The translations under genes and the position numbers were made by a program. A stretch of 18,617 nt of DNA from Piscirickettsiaceae bacterium (lineage in GTDB: Bacteria; Pseudomonadota; Gammaproteobacteria; Nitrosococcales; Methylophagaceae). Each line of letters opens with the position of its first letter. Position 1 is the stretch's first letter. The stretch lies in the NCBI GenBank assembly GCA_030627065.1, contig DAOUSV010000011.1, positions 1 through 18,617 on the forward strand, read 5' to 3'. Positions 1-9,436 of this stretch are shown piece by piece. Below the pieces are notes generated by a model. That model saw nothing but the letters and a program-made list of their open reading frames with translations, had not been told where the DNA came from and searched no databases.

Positions 1-47
1 CACTCATAATGATGGGGTCCCTAGTTCGAATCTAGGTATAGCCACCA
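1..47 (+). tRNA. elongator tRNA-Met (CAU), 3' part only
   Basis: The window opens inside the anticodon arm: the loop CTCATAA with anticodon CAT lies at 4-10, followed by the variable loop, a T-arm with the TTCGAAT loop, the acceptor 3' strand, discriminator A at 44 and an encoded CCA at 45-47. The sequence around the anticodon (CACTCATAATGATGGGGTC) matches the elongator tRNA-Met of enteric bacteria almost base for base, rather than initiator tRNA or the CAU-containing tRNA-Ile2. The 5' half lies outside the window. It points away from the decayed genes that begin 33 bases further on. Confidence 0.9.
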
Positions 48-79
48 AATTCACTTCCTATTGAATTACATAATGTAAC

Positions 80-976
80 TTAAATTGCATTATTTTCAAT
101 TTTCGCAAAGTCTAATACATCAGTAATCAAATCGAATAAATGGTTACCTGCCGTTAAGATTAGTTGAACACTTTCTTGCTGTTCCAAGGTCAAATTATCA
201 TATAACTCAAGAAGTTGACTAAACCCTAAAATAGCATTCAACGGTGTTCTCAGTTCATGACTCATTCGTGACATGAATTCTGATTTAGCACTATTTTCAT
301 GCTCAGCCTCGGCTACTTTTTGCATCAGCGCTATTTAACTTTGATACAGCTGAACAGTCATTTGATTAAAAGCCTTGGCTACTTGTTCTGTATCTATCTG
401 GACCGCTAGCACACCTAATAACTCACCATCTGTCATGATGGGCGTAGCAATGAAGGCTACTCAAGCATCTGATGGCAAATATTAGATACGCTAGTTTCAA
501 GCATCGATAACGTATCTTGTACCACTTCAGCTAAACCAGAGTTACGATATTCTCCTTTAAATAAATTAGTCGAAAAATCTGATTCATGTAACACACTAAA
601 AACAACATTTCCATCGATGTCCTATTATAAATAAGTCGTAATACTCCGAGGAAAGATATTGTGACATATAAGGTCTAATGACTTTATCTGCACGTTGATA
701 ATCAACTGATCTAATCGTATTTTTATGAAATGATTGTTCTAATTCTGCAATAGCATTAATAATGCTTAGGCTTTCAGACAGCATTTCTACATCCATTATT
801 CGTTCCTTAATGTAGCTATTAATTTGGCCTATCTTTTTATCAGAAATCTGACTAAGATGCTTTATCTCATTTTGCTCAAAATGAGATAAAAACACGTTAC
901 TCAAAATCAATAGTGGTAGTACCGAAATAACTAATAACCAGAAAAAGAGTCGTAGAAACACGCTATTAAACTGCAT
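80..976 (-). pseudogene. broken sensor histidine kinase (dCache sensor + HisKA), decayed
   Basis: Remnant of a membrane histidine kinase. The N-terminus is intact: a membrane segment after MQFNSVFLRLFFW, then a periplasmic dCache-like start ending near YYDLFII. At about 618-625 the frame shifts; the lost frame continues DIDGNVVFSV...SDFSTNLFKGEYRNSGLAEV, the typical dCache pattern. A second shift lies near 482-488, after which YLPSDA-stop-VAFIATPI and DGELLGVLAVQI follow, with a TGA at 461-463 and a TAA at 335-337. The last readable part (80-325) is a HisKA domain with the phospho-acceptor H-box SHELRTPLN, ending at FAKIENNAI. The HATPase domain is absent. I place the start at the ATG at 974-976, which overlaps the stop of the binding-protein gene by one base (TAATG) and suggests translational coupling; the ATG at 1019-1021 would add 15 residues. 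It cannot make a working kinase. Confidence 0.88.
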
Positions 977-2214
977 TAACTTTCTCCAGCCTCTAAAAGC
1001 TGTTGACTGATCTTTTTCCATTGAAATCGATCTCGATAGCTTGGAAAAGGATGCGGCCTAACGACCTGTTTAGATGTCCAAATAATATCAAACTGCCCGT
1101 CTTGTCGTGCTTGCCCAATTCGTACTGTTTTTCGAAGATGATAGTTATTAGAATCAATAGATACATGACCACTAGGTAAGCTCATCCCTTGCTCCCCTAT
1201 CGCTATTCGGACCAGAGTTGTATTTGTTGTATCAGCACGAATAACGGCTTGTGACCATAATTTCAATCCAATATAACTCGCCTCCATCGGACCTCCTATC
1301 GTTTGCTCTTGACCCATTGTTCTTTTAACTTTTTTTATGAAATCTTGATTAACTTGACTGTCAATACTTTGAAAATAATTCCACACTGCATAATGATTAT
1401 TCAAACGCGCATCAGCTATAGTAGCTAACTCGGCTTCAGCAATACTAAATGAAATTACAGGGATATTATCTAGTCCTGCCTGATGTTTTTTAGCAAAGAA
1501 ATGTTGGTTACTATCGCCATTAATGGTGTTCAGAATAACATCTGGTTGACGCTGTTTAATATCCTCAATTATGGTATCAAAATCATCCGATCCTATTGGC
1601 ACATATCGCTCAGCAACAATTTGTGCCTTTTTTATTTTGACAATATCTCGAATAATAAAATTAGCAGTATGGGGGGAAATATAATCTGACCCCAATAGAT
1701 AGATATTATTTCCTAAATTATTTAAGGCCCAATTTACACCAGGAATAATTTGCTGATTAGGTGTTGCACCTGTGTAAATGATATTCGGAGACAGCTCTAA
1801 ACCCTCATATTGACCAGGGTAAAATAACAGACCGTTATGCTTCTCCATGATAGGCTTCACTGCTTTTCGGCAAGCAGAAGTCCAACAACCAAAAATCACA
1901 TCAACATGCTGTTCTAGGATTAATCGCTCAGCCTCTCGTGCAGCATGTTCAGGATCTGACTGGCTATCAACAATTATGGATTCTATCTTACGTCCTAATA
2001 ATCCACCACTTGCATTGAGCTCATCAATGCCCATCAATAAAGTATCAATTAATGGCTTTTCACTACTCGCCATTGTGCCGCTGCTGGAATGTAATATTCC
2101 AATACGAATCGCACGCTCTTCAGGCACTTTATTATATTGCAAACTTAATAGTACTAGCGCTAATGCCTACAAGCCGATTATTAATGCTGCCTTTAGCTTT
2201 AAAGATATACTCAT
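976..2214 (-). pseudogene. urea/amide-type ABC substrate-binding protein with nonsense codon in signal sequence
   Basis: The body matches the UrtA/FmdD/AmiC-like branch of type I periplasmic binding proteins: IRIGILHSSSGTMA at the start of the mature part, LGRKIESIIVDSQSDP, then VIFGCWTSACRKAVKP and GLLFYPGQYEGLELSPNIIY, and later NTINGDSNQHFF and GGPMEASYIGLKLW. An ATG at 2212-2214, preceded by AGGG-rich sequence, opens a classic signal sequence (MSISLKLKAALIIGL), but codon 16 (2167-2169) is TAG. The frame then resumes ALALVLLSLQYNKV. A TTG at 2140-2142 gives an open frame of 388 codons, but it has no ribosome site and loses export. The next gene, the kinase remnant, overlaps the stop, so the pair was probably a ligand-binding protein plus sensor kinase for urea or a short amide; the ligand is inferred from the family. 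The body has no other lesion, so the nonsense change may be recent. Confidence 0.8.
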
Positions 2215-2394
2215 CACCCTTTTTCCCTAAATATCGGCCCAAATAGTTATGCATAGATACTAACTTTAACTATAAACTATTCCACAAGAAATGAATACAT
2301 AAAGCAGGGACTAAAGACCTAGCTACCAGCATGCTAAATAACTGTATCTAAAAAGATAATATAAATACTTATTCAATGAGAATAATTCTAAACT

Positions 2395-3954
2395 CTATAA
2401 CTCATCATTAAAGGTAAATCGTTCAAAACCATCACTTTTATCCACTATTAAGTTCAACGTAATATTAAACTGAAATCGCTTGTTTTTAGGCTTAATTTGT
2501 AGAATCTTACCTTCGGAAAATATACCCACCTTAGTAATGAGTGATGCAGGGCTATTAATACGACTTATTTCTGGCATTAATATCGCGGGCTCAGACTTAT
2601 CCTTATTCTGTAAACTATAATGAACAGCTATAGGTTCACCCTCAATAATCTCTAAACCGATCTTTGTACTCCCTTGCTGATCTGTTTTCAACCATCGAAT
2701 AAAAGCAAGACTCATCAATGGCTTACCGCCAGTATCACCGGCTTCGAAAATACTTAATAATCCACCAATAACTATTGACTGATACTCAATAATACCTTGC
2801 CGCTCAACTAAATAGCCCCCACTGTTCTTATTCAGAATATTCCAAGGCTGATTAAGCAGTGGAGGTGCATCATCAGAACTATTAGCCGTATTAGATAAAC
2901 AGTCATGTACAGCCCCCAATCCTATTGCTAGATAGGCCTTTTTATTTCCTGTTATAGGCACTCTAATTTTCTTACGCTCATAAGATGTATTTAGATAGGG
3001 TATTAACTGTCTTAGCAGGATAATATCAATAATTCCTGGCGCTTTTCCTGTGCTTTTAACCTGTTGAAATAATGAATCAACAACAACAAGTGCAGGCTTA
3101 GTATTTAATATTAATGCAGGTGGTTGGGCTTGATCGGCGATGGTGGGTAATACGGATGGCATCGGTGGCCGGTCACTTAAGCAGTTAATATAAAAATGCC
3201 CAGCAACAACTTTAGCCCCCATCGGTAATGGCGATACTTCAACAATAGACGTAAGCTGAGCCATCATCTGGTAAGCATCTAGTACTTCACCACTATTCAA
3301 ACCGTAAGGATTACTAATCGTCACTAATAATAACTGACAATAGCACTCCTTAAATGTGAAGTCAGACTGTAGTTTCTCATTTACAAAAGGTTGTTTTTCT
3401 TCAACATCTGCCATGAGCGTTAACTGATAAAGCTGATGCAGTTCATTCAATGTGCGACTTGGCAATGCACGATAAAATTTATATGCATGTAGAGCCATAT
3501 AGCTAAGTTGTTCACATGCACGATTAATTGCCAGCAATGCAACAGCATTTAATTTAAGGCTCTTACTTTTCTTGTTAGCGTTAACAATAATAATCTTATA
3601 ACCAACCGCCAACGCCGACATTAACTCAGCTAAATCATTAATAATTCTATTTTGAGCGGCTAAATTTGGAACTGATTTAGCTAATTTTACTGGTGTTAAA
3701 GAAAATAAAAGTTTATTCAGCGGTTCACGATAAAGATCTAGCAACGCCAACCGCTGCAACTCTCCGATTTCATTCTGGTTGAACCTTTTTAACGCATCCA
3801 TATAAAGCTGAATGAATGATGTTAAATTATTCTTAGGTAATATGCTTATCCAATGCCGTAATAGACCTTCATTTAACTCGATACCACTACTCTCGAACCT
3901 CGAAGGGGATCGAAGATTTAAAGTTGGCATATTGTCAGGGAATGGAAAACTCAT
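2395..3954 (-). CDS. conserved hypothetical protein, 519 aa, possible C-terminal PilZ-like domain
   Basis: I do not recognise a named gene. The protein is cytosolic-looking: no signal peptide and no clear membrane segment. Residues about 25-250 look helical and contain LHQLYQLTLMADVEE and CYCQLLLVTISNPYGLNSGE, a pattern I recall from long uncharacterised proteobacterial proteins. Residues about 300-519 look beta-rich (RKKIRVPITGNKKAYLAIGL, then FIRWLKTDQQGSTKIGLEII, ending GFERFTF), as in proteins sometimes annotated with an atypical PilZ, cyclic-di-GMP-linked domain. That last link is from memory and weak; I cannot point to a clear RxxxR...DxSxxG signature. The start codon has only a poor ribosome site; MPTLNLRS, eight codons in, is an alternative. 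It stands alone between trmL and the decayed sensory genes. Confidence 0.7.
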   Translation of the reverse strand: MSFPFPDNMPTLNLRSPSRFESSGIELNEGLLRHWISILPKNNLTSFIQLYMDALKRFNQNEIGELQRLALLDLYREPLNKLLFSLTPVKLAKSVPNLAAQNRIINDLAELMSALAVGYKIIIVNANKKSKSLKLNAVALLAINRACEQLSYMALHAYKFYRALPSRTLNELHQLYQLTLMADVEEKQPFVNEKLQSDFTFKECYCQLLLVTISNPYGLNSGEVLDAYQMMAQLTSIVEVSPLPMGAKVVAGHFYINCLSDRPPMPSVLPTIADQAQPPALILNTKPALVVVDSLFQQVKSTGKAPGIIDIILLRQLIPYLNTSYERKKIRVPITGNKKAYLAIGLGAVHDCLSNTANSSDDAPPLLNQPWNILNKNSGGYLVERQGIIEYQSIVIGGLLSIFEAGDTGGKPLMSLAFIRWLKTDQQGSTKIGLEIIEGEPIAVHYSLQNKDKSEPAILMPEISRINSPASLITKVGIFSEGKILQIKPKNKRFQFNITLNLIVDKSDGFERFTFNDEL

Positions 3955-4077
3955 ATCATCACACTTTAATATCGTTGTCAGATTAATACTATTATCTATA
4001 CATGTTTAAGAATACGCTAATAATATTAAAAAAAACGTCTCTTGTCAGTGATGTGCTTCTAAAAAACAAAATTGAAC

Positions 4078-4542
4078 TCAGATTGAGTTAGGATAACCAC
4101 ATTGTCGCCACGCTTCGTAAAGGATGATCGCAGTCGCATTTGATAGATTCAAGCTTCGACTATTTGCTTGCATCGGAATTTTAATCTTATGTTCAGCATT
4201 AATATTATCAAGAATCTCTGTAGGTAACCCTCGAGATTCAGGGCCAAATAATAAAACATCTTCATCTTCATGAGCCGCTTGGTCGTGATGTTTTGAGCCT
4301 TTTGTGGTGCACGCAAACAATCTACGTTTGCCCAGCCAAATAGTAAATTCTGCGAAGTTATCATAGAGTTTCACATCAGAAAACTCATGATAATCTAAAC
4401 CTGCTCGACGAAGCCGCTTATCATCCAATTCAAAACCAAGTGGTTTAATCAAATGTAATTGGGCACCAGCATTTGCACATAAGCGAATAATATTCCCTGT
4501 ATTTGGTGGTATTTCGGGTTCAAATAAAGCGACATGTAACAT
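4078..4542 (-). CDS. trmL: tRNA (cytidine/uridine-34 2'-O)-methyltransferase
   Basis: SPOUT-class, SAM-dependent methyltransferase that methylates the 2'-OH of the wobble nucleotide of tRNA-Leu isoacceptors in the family. The 154-residue length is typical. All three signature blocks are present: the N-terminal LFEPEIPPNTGNIIRL, the middle LLFGPESRGLP, and the C-terminal knot region IPMQANSRSLNLSNATAIIL. The ATG lies two bases after the stop of the mltD-like gene, so the two are almost certainly co-transcribed and perhaps coupled. Downstream, a run of eight T residues on the - strand near 4030 lacks a convincing stem. Confidence 0.95.
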   Translation of the reverse strand: MLHVALFEPEIPPNTGNIIRLCANAGAQLHLIKPLGFELDDKRLRRAGLDYHEFSDVKLYDNFAEFTIWLGKRRLFACTTKGSKHHDQAAHEDEDVLLFGPESRGLPTEILDNINAEHKIKIPMQANSRSLNLSNATAIILYEAWRQCGYPNSI

Positions 4543-4544
4543 GA

Positions 4545-6179
4545 TTAAATACTGCTATGCTGTTGAGTGACATCAATATGCAAGGTTAAATTCTGACCTG
4601 GTTTTAATAATGTGCGATCACTTAAACCATTCCATTCACGAACCTGCGCCATACTGACATTAAACTTTTTAGATATCTTCCAAAGTGAGTCTCCACTCCG
4701 AATCTTATAGATTACCTTTCTCACTCTATTATTTGATGATGCCGACTTTTCTTTTGTCCAAACAACTAACTTCTGCCCTAAGCGTAAGGTGTCTGCAGGT
4801 GCTTTATTATTCCATTTAGTTAGCTGCCTGACACCGACTTTATAGTCATTAGCAATATCCCACCATGTATCGCCGGCCGTTACAGTATGGATCTTTTTAT
4901 TCCCTAAACGAGGGGCGTTTTGTTTTGTTGCTAATCGTTGGCCAGCGGTTAATGGATAGTCACTTGGCTTGCCAGAAGCAATAGGGATTAACAAGTGTCT
5001 ACCAGCACGAATAGCATTGCTTCCTAATTCATTGGCTTCTTTTAGAACCGATATCGTTGTTTGATAATGTTGAGCAATAACACCTAAAGATTCGCCTGAT
5101 TTTATTTTATGACGCGTCCATTGAACTCGTTTACCGGCAGGCAACGAAGCTAACCCCTGCTGGAAAATATCAGCATTGTTTATAGGAACGACTAAAGTAT
5201 GCGGCCCATCAGGTGTCGTTGCCCATTGATTAAAGCCCGGATTAAGCTGATACATTTCTTCTGTTGTAATGTCCGCTAATTTTGCAGCTAATGCCAAGTC
5301 AATCTGACCGCCGGTATTAACCACCGCCAAGAACGGCGAGTTATCAATAGGACTCAACGCTAGCTCATATTTCTCGGGGTTCTGAATTAAATGTGCGATA
5401 GCCATTAATTTGGGCACATAGGCCGAGGTTTCTTTTGGTAAATCTAAAGACCAAAAATCTGTTTTCTTACCCGCTTTCTTATTCTTCCTAATGGCGCGAC
5501 CTACCGTGCCTTCACCACAATTATATGCTGCTAAAGCTAACTGCCAATCACCAAAGTCACGGTGCAACTTCTCTAAATAATCCAGAGCCGCTCGTGTTGA
5601 TTGAATAACATCGCGACGACCGTCATACCACCAGTTCTGCTTTAAACCATATACCTTGCCAGTGCCCGGAATAAACTGCCACAAACCGGCCGCCCGGCCA
5701 TGAGAATAAGCAAAGGGTTGAAAAGCACTTTCTACAACAGGTAACAAGGCAATTTCTAAAGGCATATTGCGTAGTTCTAACTGCTCTACGATGTGATATA
5801 AATAAGGTCGAGCACGCTCCACCACACGATCGATATATTCAGGATGCTTCACAAACCACGCGAGTTTCTTTTGAGAATCAGGGTGTAATGTTGGCGGAAC
5901 AATGTCATATCCATTACGAATACGTTGCCATAAATCAGTGATCGGTACAGGCTGAGCTAGCTTCTCCAAATCAATTTCAGGCGATGATACAGTCGGTAAT
6001 GTATTTTGTTGATGATCTTGCGATTCACCATACGCTTGTTGCCAAGCAGAGTCTTTTTGAGTCACCTGCACGGCAGGAGCGGGTGATTTAGGCTCATCTT
6101 TTACGCTTGTAAGTGGCGTATAACAGCCGACCAACAAGCTTAAAATGAATAATGGTGTGAGTGATTTAAGTCTTAGCAT
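4545..6179 (-). CDS. mltD: membrane-bound lytic murein transglycosylase D, LysM lipoprotein
   Basis: Outer-membrane lipoprotein that cleaves peptidoglycan glycan strands, forming 1,6-anhydro-muramic acid ends. The signal peptide ends in a lipobox, LLVGC, with Cys19 as the lipidation site. The SLT (goose-lysozyme-like) domain spans roughly residues 105-270, with the catalytic Glu150 in LLPVVESAF and the family motifs GLWQFIPGTGK and LALAAYNCGEG. Three LysM peptidoglycan-binding repeats follow at about 357-400, 431-474 and 490-535 (for example VTAGDTWWDIANDY and IRSGDSLWKISKKF). The length of 544 aa is slightly above the roughly 450 aa of E. coli MltD because of the third LysM. It starts 36 bases after the ALDH stop and runs directly into trmL. 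The ribosome site is weak. Confidence 0.93.
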   Translation of the reverse strand: MLRLKSLTPLFILSLLVGCYTPLTSVKDEPKSPAPAVQVTQKDSAWQQAYGESQDHQQNTLPTVSSPEIDLEKLAQPVPITDLWQRIRNGYDIVPPTLHPDSQKKLAWFVKHPEYIDRVVERARPYLYHIVEQLELRNMPLEIALLPVVESAFQPFAYSHGRAAGLWQFIPGTGKVYGLKQNWWYDGRRDVIQSTRAALDYLEKLHRDFGDWQLALAAYNCGEGTVGRAIRKNKKAGKKTDFWSLDLPKETSAYVPKLMAIAHLIQNPEKYELALSPIDNSPFLAVVNTGGQIDLALAAKLADITTEEMYQLNPGFNQWATTPDGPHTLVVPINNADIFQQGLASLPAGKRVQWTRHKIKSGESLGVIAQHYQTTISVLKEANELGSNAIRAGRHLLIPIASGKPSDYPLTAGQRLATKQNAPRLGNKKIHTVTAGDTWWDIANDYKVGVRQLTKWNNKAPADTLRLGQKLVVWTKEKSASSNNRVRKVIYKIRSGDSLWKISKKFNVSMAQVREWNGLSDRTLLKPGQNLTLHIDVTQQHSSI

Positions 6180-6215
6180 CCCATTATTATAAATCAGTTA
6201 TAGCTCACTGTCTGT

Positions 6216-7667
6216 TTATCGAATCGCCTTTGAGCTAATGACAATCATCTTCTCAATCTGCATATCTTCCATTGTGTAAGGAATTCCGCCTGTACCCAAA
6301 CCTGAATGACGCAAGCCAGCAAAGGGCATCCAGTCAACTCTAAACGCGGCATGTTCATTCACCATCACGGCTGATGCCGCTAAGCGATCTGACACATATA
6401 TCGCTGTATCAATATTATCACTATAAACGGAAGCTTGAAAAGCCACATCAAGTGAATTAGCACACTCAATTGCCTGATCAATATCACTAAAGGTATAGAC
6501 ACAAACAACAGGGCCAAATACTTCCATTTTTGATAAATTACAATCAGCTGATGGATTAAATAACACGGTAGGTTCATAGCAATTATTAGGGAGGCTGTGC
6601 CCACCACAGACTAATTCAGCACCAAGCTCCACTGCTTGTTGCACCCATTTATTGACGCGCTCAACTTCTGCGGGACGAATTAATGGCCCAACCTCAGTCT
6701 TATCTGATAAAGGATCGCCTACCACCATTGATGTTGCTGCAACCGTTAGCTTATCTACAAGCTCTCGGGCAATTGATTCATGAACATAGATACGTTGTAC
6801 CGATACACATACTTGGCCAGCATGATAAAAACCACCTTTAGCAAGACCTGGAATAGCAATTTCAAGATCTGCATCTTTAGCGACGATGACAGGTGCAGCG
6901 CCACCATGTTCTAGGGCACAGCGTGTCCCTGGGGCAAGTTTTGAGCGTAGATACCAACCCACTTTCGCACTACCAATAAAGCTAAAGAATGCAACGCGAG
7001 GATCGGTTACTAATGCTTCTGCAGTTGGAATGTCTTGTGGCACAAGTGCTTGGCACCACGCTTCAGGCAGCCCTGCTTGATGAAAAATATCCACCAAACG
7101 AAAACAGGATAAAGGCGTATCTTCTGCTGGTTTTACAATAACCGGACAACCTGCAGCAATGGCAGGACCTATCTGATGAGCAATTAAATTAAGAGGATGA
7201 TTAAAGGCGCTCACCGCCACCACAACACCAATAGGCTCTTTATTCATAATGGTAAAGCGATGTTGCGAAGCCGCATTAACGCCCATAGGAACTGGTTTAC
7301 ACACATCATTACGCAATGTATCAGCACATAAGCGAATGCTATCGATGCAACGCACTATCTCAACCTTAGAGTCCAGAAGCGGTTTACCACCTTCATGGGC
7401 TGATGCAAGCGCCAACTTATCAGCTTGCTCCTCCATCAACGTCATAGCACTTTCAAGTATGCTAAGTCGTTGAGGGATTGATAACCAATTATCACGATCA
7501 GCAAACAAAGCAGAAGCCGTTTGCAAGGCTTGATTCACATCGTCAAGATCGGCAGTTTCAACACTGGCTAAGAGCTCACCATCAAAAGGAGAATGTACCT
7601 CTATTTGATGATCATTTGTTTTAGTTCGTCCCGCAATATTAAGCGGAAAATGCGTTGTATCAGTCAT
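6216..7667 (-). CDS. NAD(P)-dependent aldehyde dehydrogenase, EHGG-type
   Basis: Oxidises an aldehyde to the acid in the cytosol; the substrate cannot be named from sequence. The full ALDH fold is present at 483 aa: Asn156 in SAFNHPLN, cofactor-binding Lys179 in IVKPAEDTP, FIGSAKVG at about 230-237, general-base Glu253, and the nucleophile Cys287 in GQVCVSVQR. The usual ELGG around the base is EHGG here (LEHGGAAPVIV), a variant seen in a few bacterial ALDH subfamilies. The ATG lies ten bases after the stop of the ThDP-enzyme gene, and its ribosome site (AAGG) overlaps that stop, so the two form an operon. A product aldehyde of the ThDP enzyme is an obvious candidate substrate; this is inference. 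Confidence 0.92.
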   Translation of the reverse strand: MTDTTHFPLNIAGRTKTNDHQIEVHSPFDGELLASVETADLDDVNQALQTASALFADRDNWLSIPQRLSILESAMTLMEEQADKLALASAHEGGKPLLDSKVEIVRCIDSIRLCADTLRNDVCKPVPMGVNAASQHRFTIMNKEPIGVVVAVSAFNHPLNLIAHQIGPAIAAGCPVIVKPAEDTPLSCFRLVDIFHQAGLPEAWCQALVPQDIPTAEALVTDPRVAFFSFIGSAKVGWYLRSKLAPGTRCALEHGGAAPVIVAKDADLEIAIPGLAKGGFYHAGQVCVSVQRIYVHESIARELVDKLTVAATSMVVGDPLSDKTEVGPLIRPAEVERVNKWVQQAVELGAELVCGGHSLPNNCYEPTVLFNPSADCNLSKMEVFGPVVCVYTFSDIDQAIECANSLDVAFQASVYSDNIDTAIYVSDRLAASAVMVNEHAAFRVDWMPFAGLRHSGLGTGGIPYTMEDMQIEKMIVISSKAIR

Positions 7668-7677
7668 GATTAGAGCC

Positions 7678-9318
7678 TTATAAAATACAGATTTTTTCTT
7701 TCAAGCCTTCATTCAAAATCGAATGATTGAGAGAATAATCAACGGCTAGATCAATTAAATGAACACCTTTAGACTTTAATGCCGTCTGTAATATAGCTTT
7801 AAAATCACTATGACTCGTTGGTCTGTGACCTGTTGCGCCATAACTTTCAGCATATTTCACAAAGTCAGGATTATTGTAATCTAAACCAAAGTTAGCAAAT
7901 CCCATACCTTCTTGTTTCCATTTGATCATACCGTAAGCATTATCATTAAGAATGATTACAACCAAATCCAGATTTAACCTTACCGCTGTTTCCATTTCCT
8001 GTGAATTCATCATAAATCCACCGTCACCACAGACACTAATCACCTTACGATCAGGATTAATCAATTTCGCCAACATAGCAGAAGGCAGACCCGCGCCCAT
8101 TGTTGCCAAGGCATTATCAAGTAGTAAAGTATTATTTTGATAGCAAGGATAATTACGTGCAAACCATATTTTATAGACACCATTATCTAGCGTAACGATG
8201 CCATTTTCATCCTGCTCCTCACGAATAGCTCTAACCGCGCTTTGAGGAAGCACAGGGAAACGTTCATCATCACTATATTTAGATAAACGTGTTTTAACTT
8301 CATCTCTAACGCGATAAAAGTAATCAAAGTCCCAATGTGATTGAGGTGTTAACAAGGCATTTAAACGAGTAACTGACGTAGCAATATCACCGACAACATC
8401 TAATTGAGGGAAATAAACAGCATCAAGTTGTGCTGGTGAAAAGTTCACATGAATAACTTTAGGGCCACCATCTCTCATGAAAAATGGCGGTTTCTCAATT
8501 ACATCATGACCAATATTGATAATTAAATCGGCACGATCAATTGCACAATGCAGAAAATCATGATCAGATAATGCAGCGGTACCAAGATAAGCATCATGAC
8601 GCTCATCAATAACGCCTTTACCCATTTGTGTATTAAAAAATGGAATGCCCGTTTGCTCTATAAATTGCATCAAAGCGACACTGGTTCGTTTTCTATTCGC
8701 ACCTGCTCCAATGAGTAATAACGGCATTTTTGCAGCTCGAATCATATCTGCAGCACTTTCAATAGCAAAGCTATCAGCATCAGGACGACGAACTGGAGCA
8801 ACAGCGTAGACATGATCTTCTGCTTCTTCAGCAGCTATATCTTCTGGTAACTCTATATGTACAGCACCTGGACGCTCTTCCATCGCTAGACGAAAAGCCT
8901 CACGAACAGTGCCTGACATCGTATTTCCATGAACCACTTGTTTGGTGAACTTCGTGATTGGACGCATCATATCGACAATATTAACGATCTGAAACTGACC
9001 TTGCTTACTCTCCTTAATTGGCTTTTGCCCCGTGATCATCATCATCGGCATACCGCCTAATTGTGCGTATGCTGCTGGCGTGACAAGGTTTGTTGCACCA
9101 GGACCTAGTGTGGCCAAACACACGCCAGGCTTGCCTGTTAATCGCCCATAAGTTGCAGCCATAAAGCCAGCACCTTGCTCATGTCGAGTAAGAATAAGTT
9201 TGATTGTCGAGCCCTGTAATGAGTCTAGAAAATCAAGGCTTTCCTCACCGGGGATACCAAAAATATATTCAACACCCTCATTTTCTAATGCTTTAACAAA
9301 CAGATCTGACGTTTTCAT
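7678..9318 (-). CDS. ThDP-dependent enzyme, acetolactate synthase large-subunit family
   Basis: Member of the acetohydroxyacid synthase/pyruvate oxidase family of thiamine-diphosphate enzymes, which usually decarboxylate a 2-keto acid and transfer the carbanion to an acceptor. ThDP-activating Glu47 lies in LTRHEQGAGFMA; the Mg/ThDP motif runs from GDGGFMMNSQEMETA to LNDNAYG in the C-terminal third. The family's three-domain plan (PYR, central, PP) is complete at 546 aa. I start at the ATG at 9316-9318, with AAGGAT eight bases upstream, rather than a TTG- or ATG-like extension from 9360. No small regulatory subunit (ilvN/ilvH) follows; an ALDH does. This argues for a catabolic (AlsS-like) or another specialised role rather than branched-chain amino-acid synthesis. 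The exact reaction is unknown. Confidence 0.88.
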   Translation of the reverse strand: MKTSDLFVKALENEGVEYIFGIPGEESLDFLDSLQGSTIKLILTRHEQGAGFMAATYGRLTGKPGVCLATLGPGATNLVTPAAYAQLGGMPMMMITGQKPIKESKQGQFQIVNIVDMMRPITKFTKQVVHGNTMSGTVREAFRLAMEERPGAVHIELPEDIAAEEAEDHVYAVAPVRRPDADSFAIESAADMIRAAKMPLLLIGAGANRKRTSVALMQFIEQTGIPFFNTQMGKGVIDERHDAYLGTAALSDHDFLHCAIDRADLIINIGHDVIEKPPFFMRDGGPKVIHVNFSPAQLDAVYFPQLDVVGDIATSVTRLNALLTPQSHWDFDYFYRVRDEVKTRLSKYSDDERFPVLPQSAVRAIREEQDENGIVTLDNGVYKIWFARNYPCYQNNTLLLDNALATMGAGLPSAMLAKLINPDRKVISVCGDGGFMMNSQEMETAVRLNLDLVVIILNDNAYGMIKWKQEGMGFANFGLDYNNPDFVKYAESYGATGHRPTSHSDFKAILQTALKSKGVHLIDLAVDYSLNHSILNEGLKEKICIL

Positions 9319-9436
9319 GAAATTAATCCTTATTTCTAATAATACGAACTCATAGCTCAATCAACCAGTTAACTCTATACATTTATACTACCATAGAAAT
9401 ATATCAAATCTACGTATTGGATATAGTGTCATGGTC

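Noticed and set aside
976..2142. Intact binding protein started at TTG
   Set aside because: No ribosome site precedes the TTG, and this start removes the signal sequence that is plainly encoded just upstream.
1847..2246. Open frames on the + strand across the binding-protein gene
   Set aside because: They are antisense to a clearly recognisable protein and resemble no family.
7678..9318. Biosynthetic acetolactate synthase (ilvB/ilvI)
   Set aside because: No small subunit gene or other branched-chain amino-acid gene is adjacent; an ALDH follows instead.
9329..9364. TTGATT-N17-TATTAG promoter for the ThDP-enzyme gene
   Set aside because: The implied start would fall within the ribosome-binding site, leaving almost no leader.
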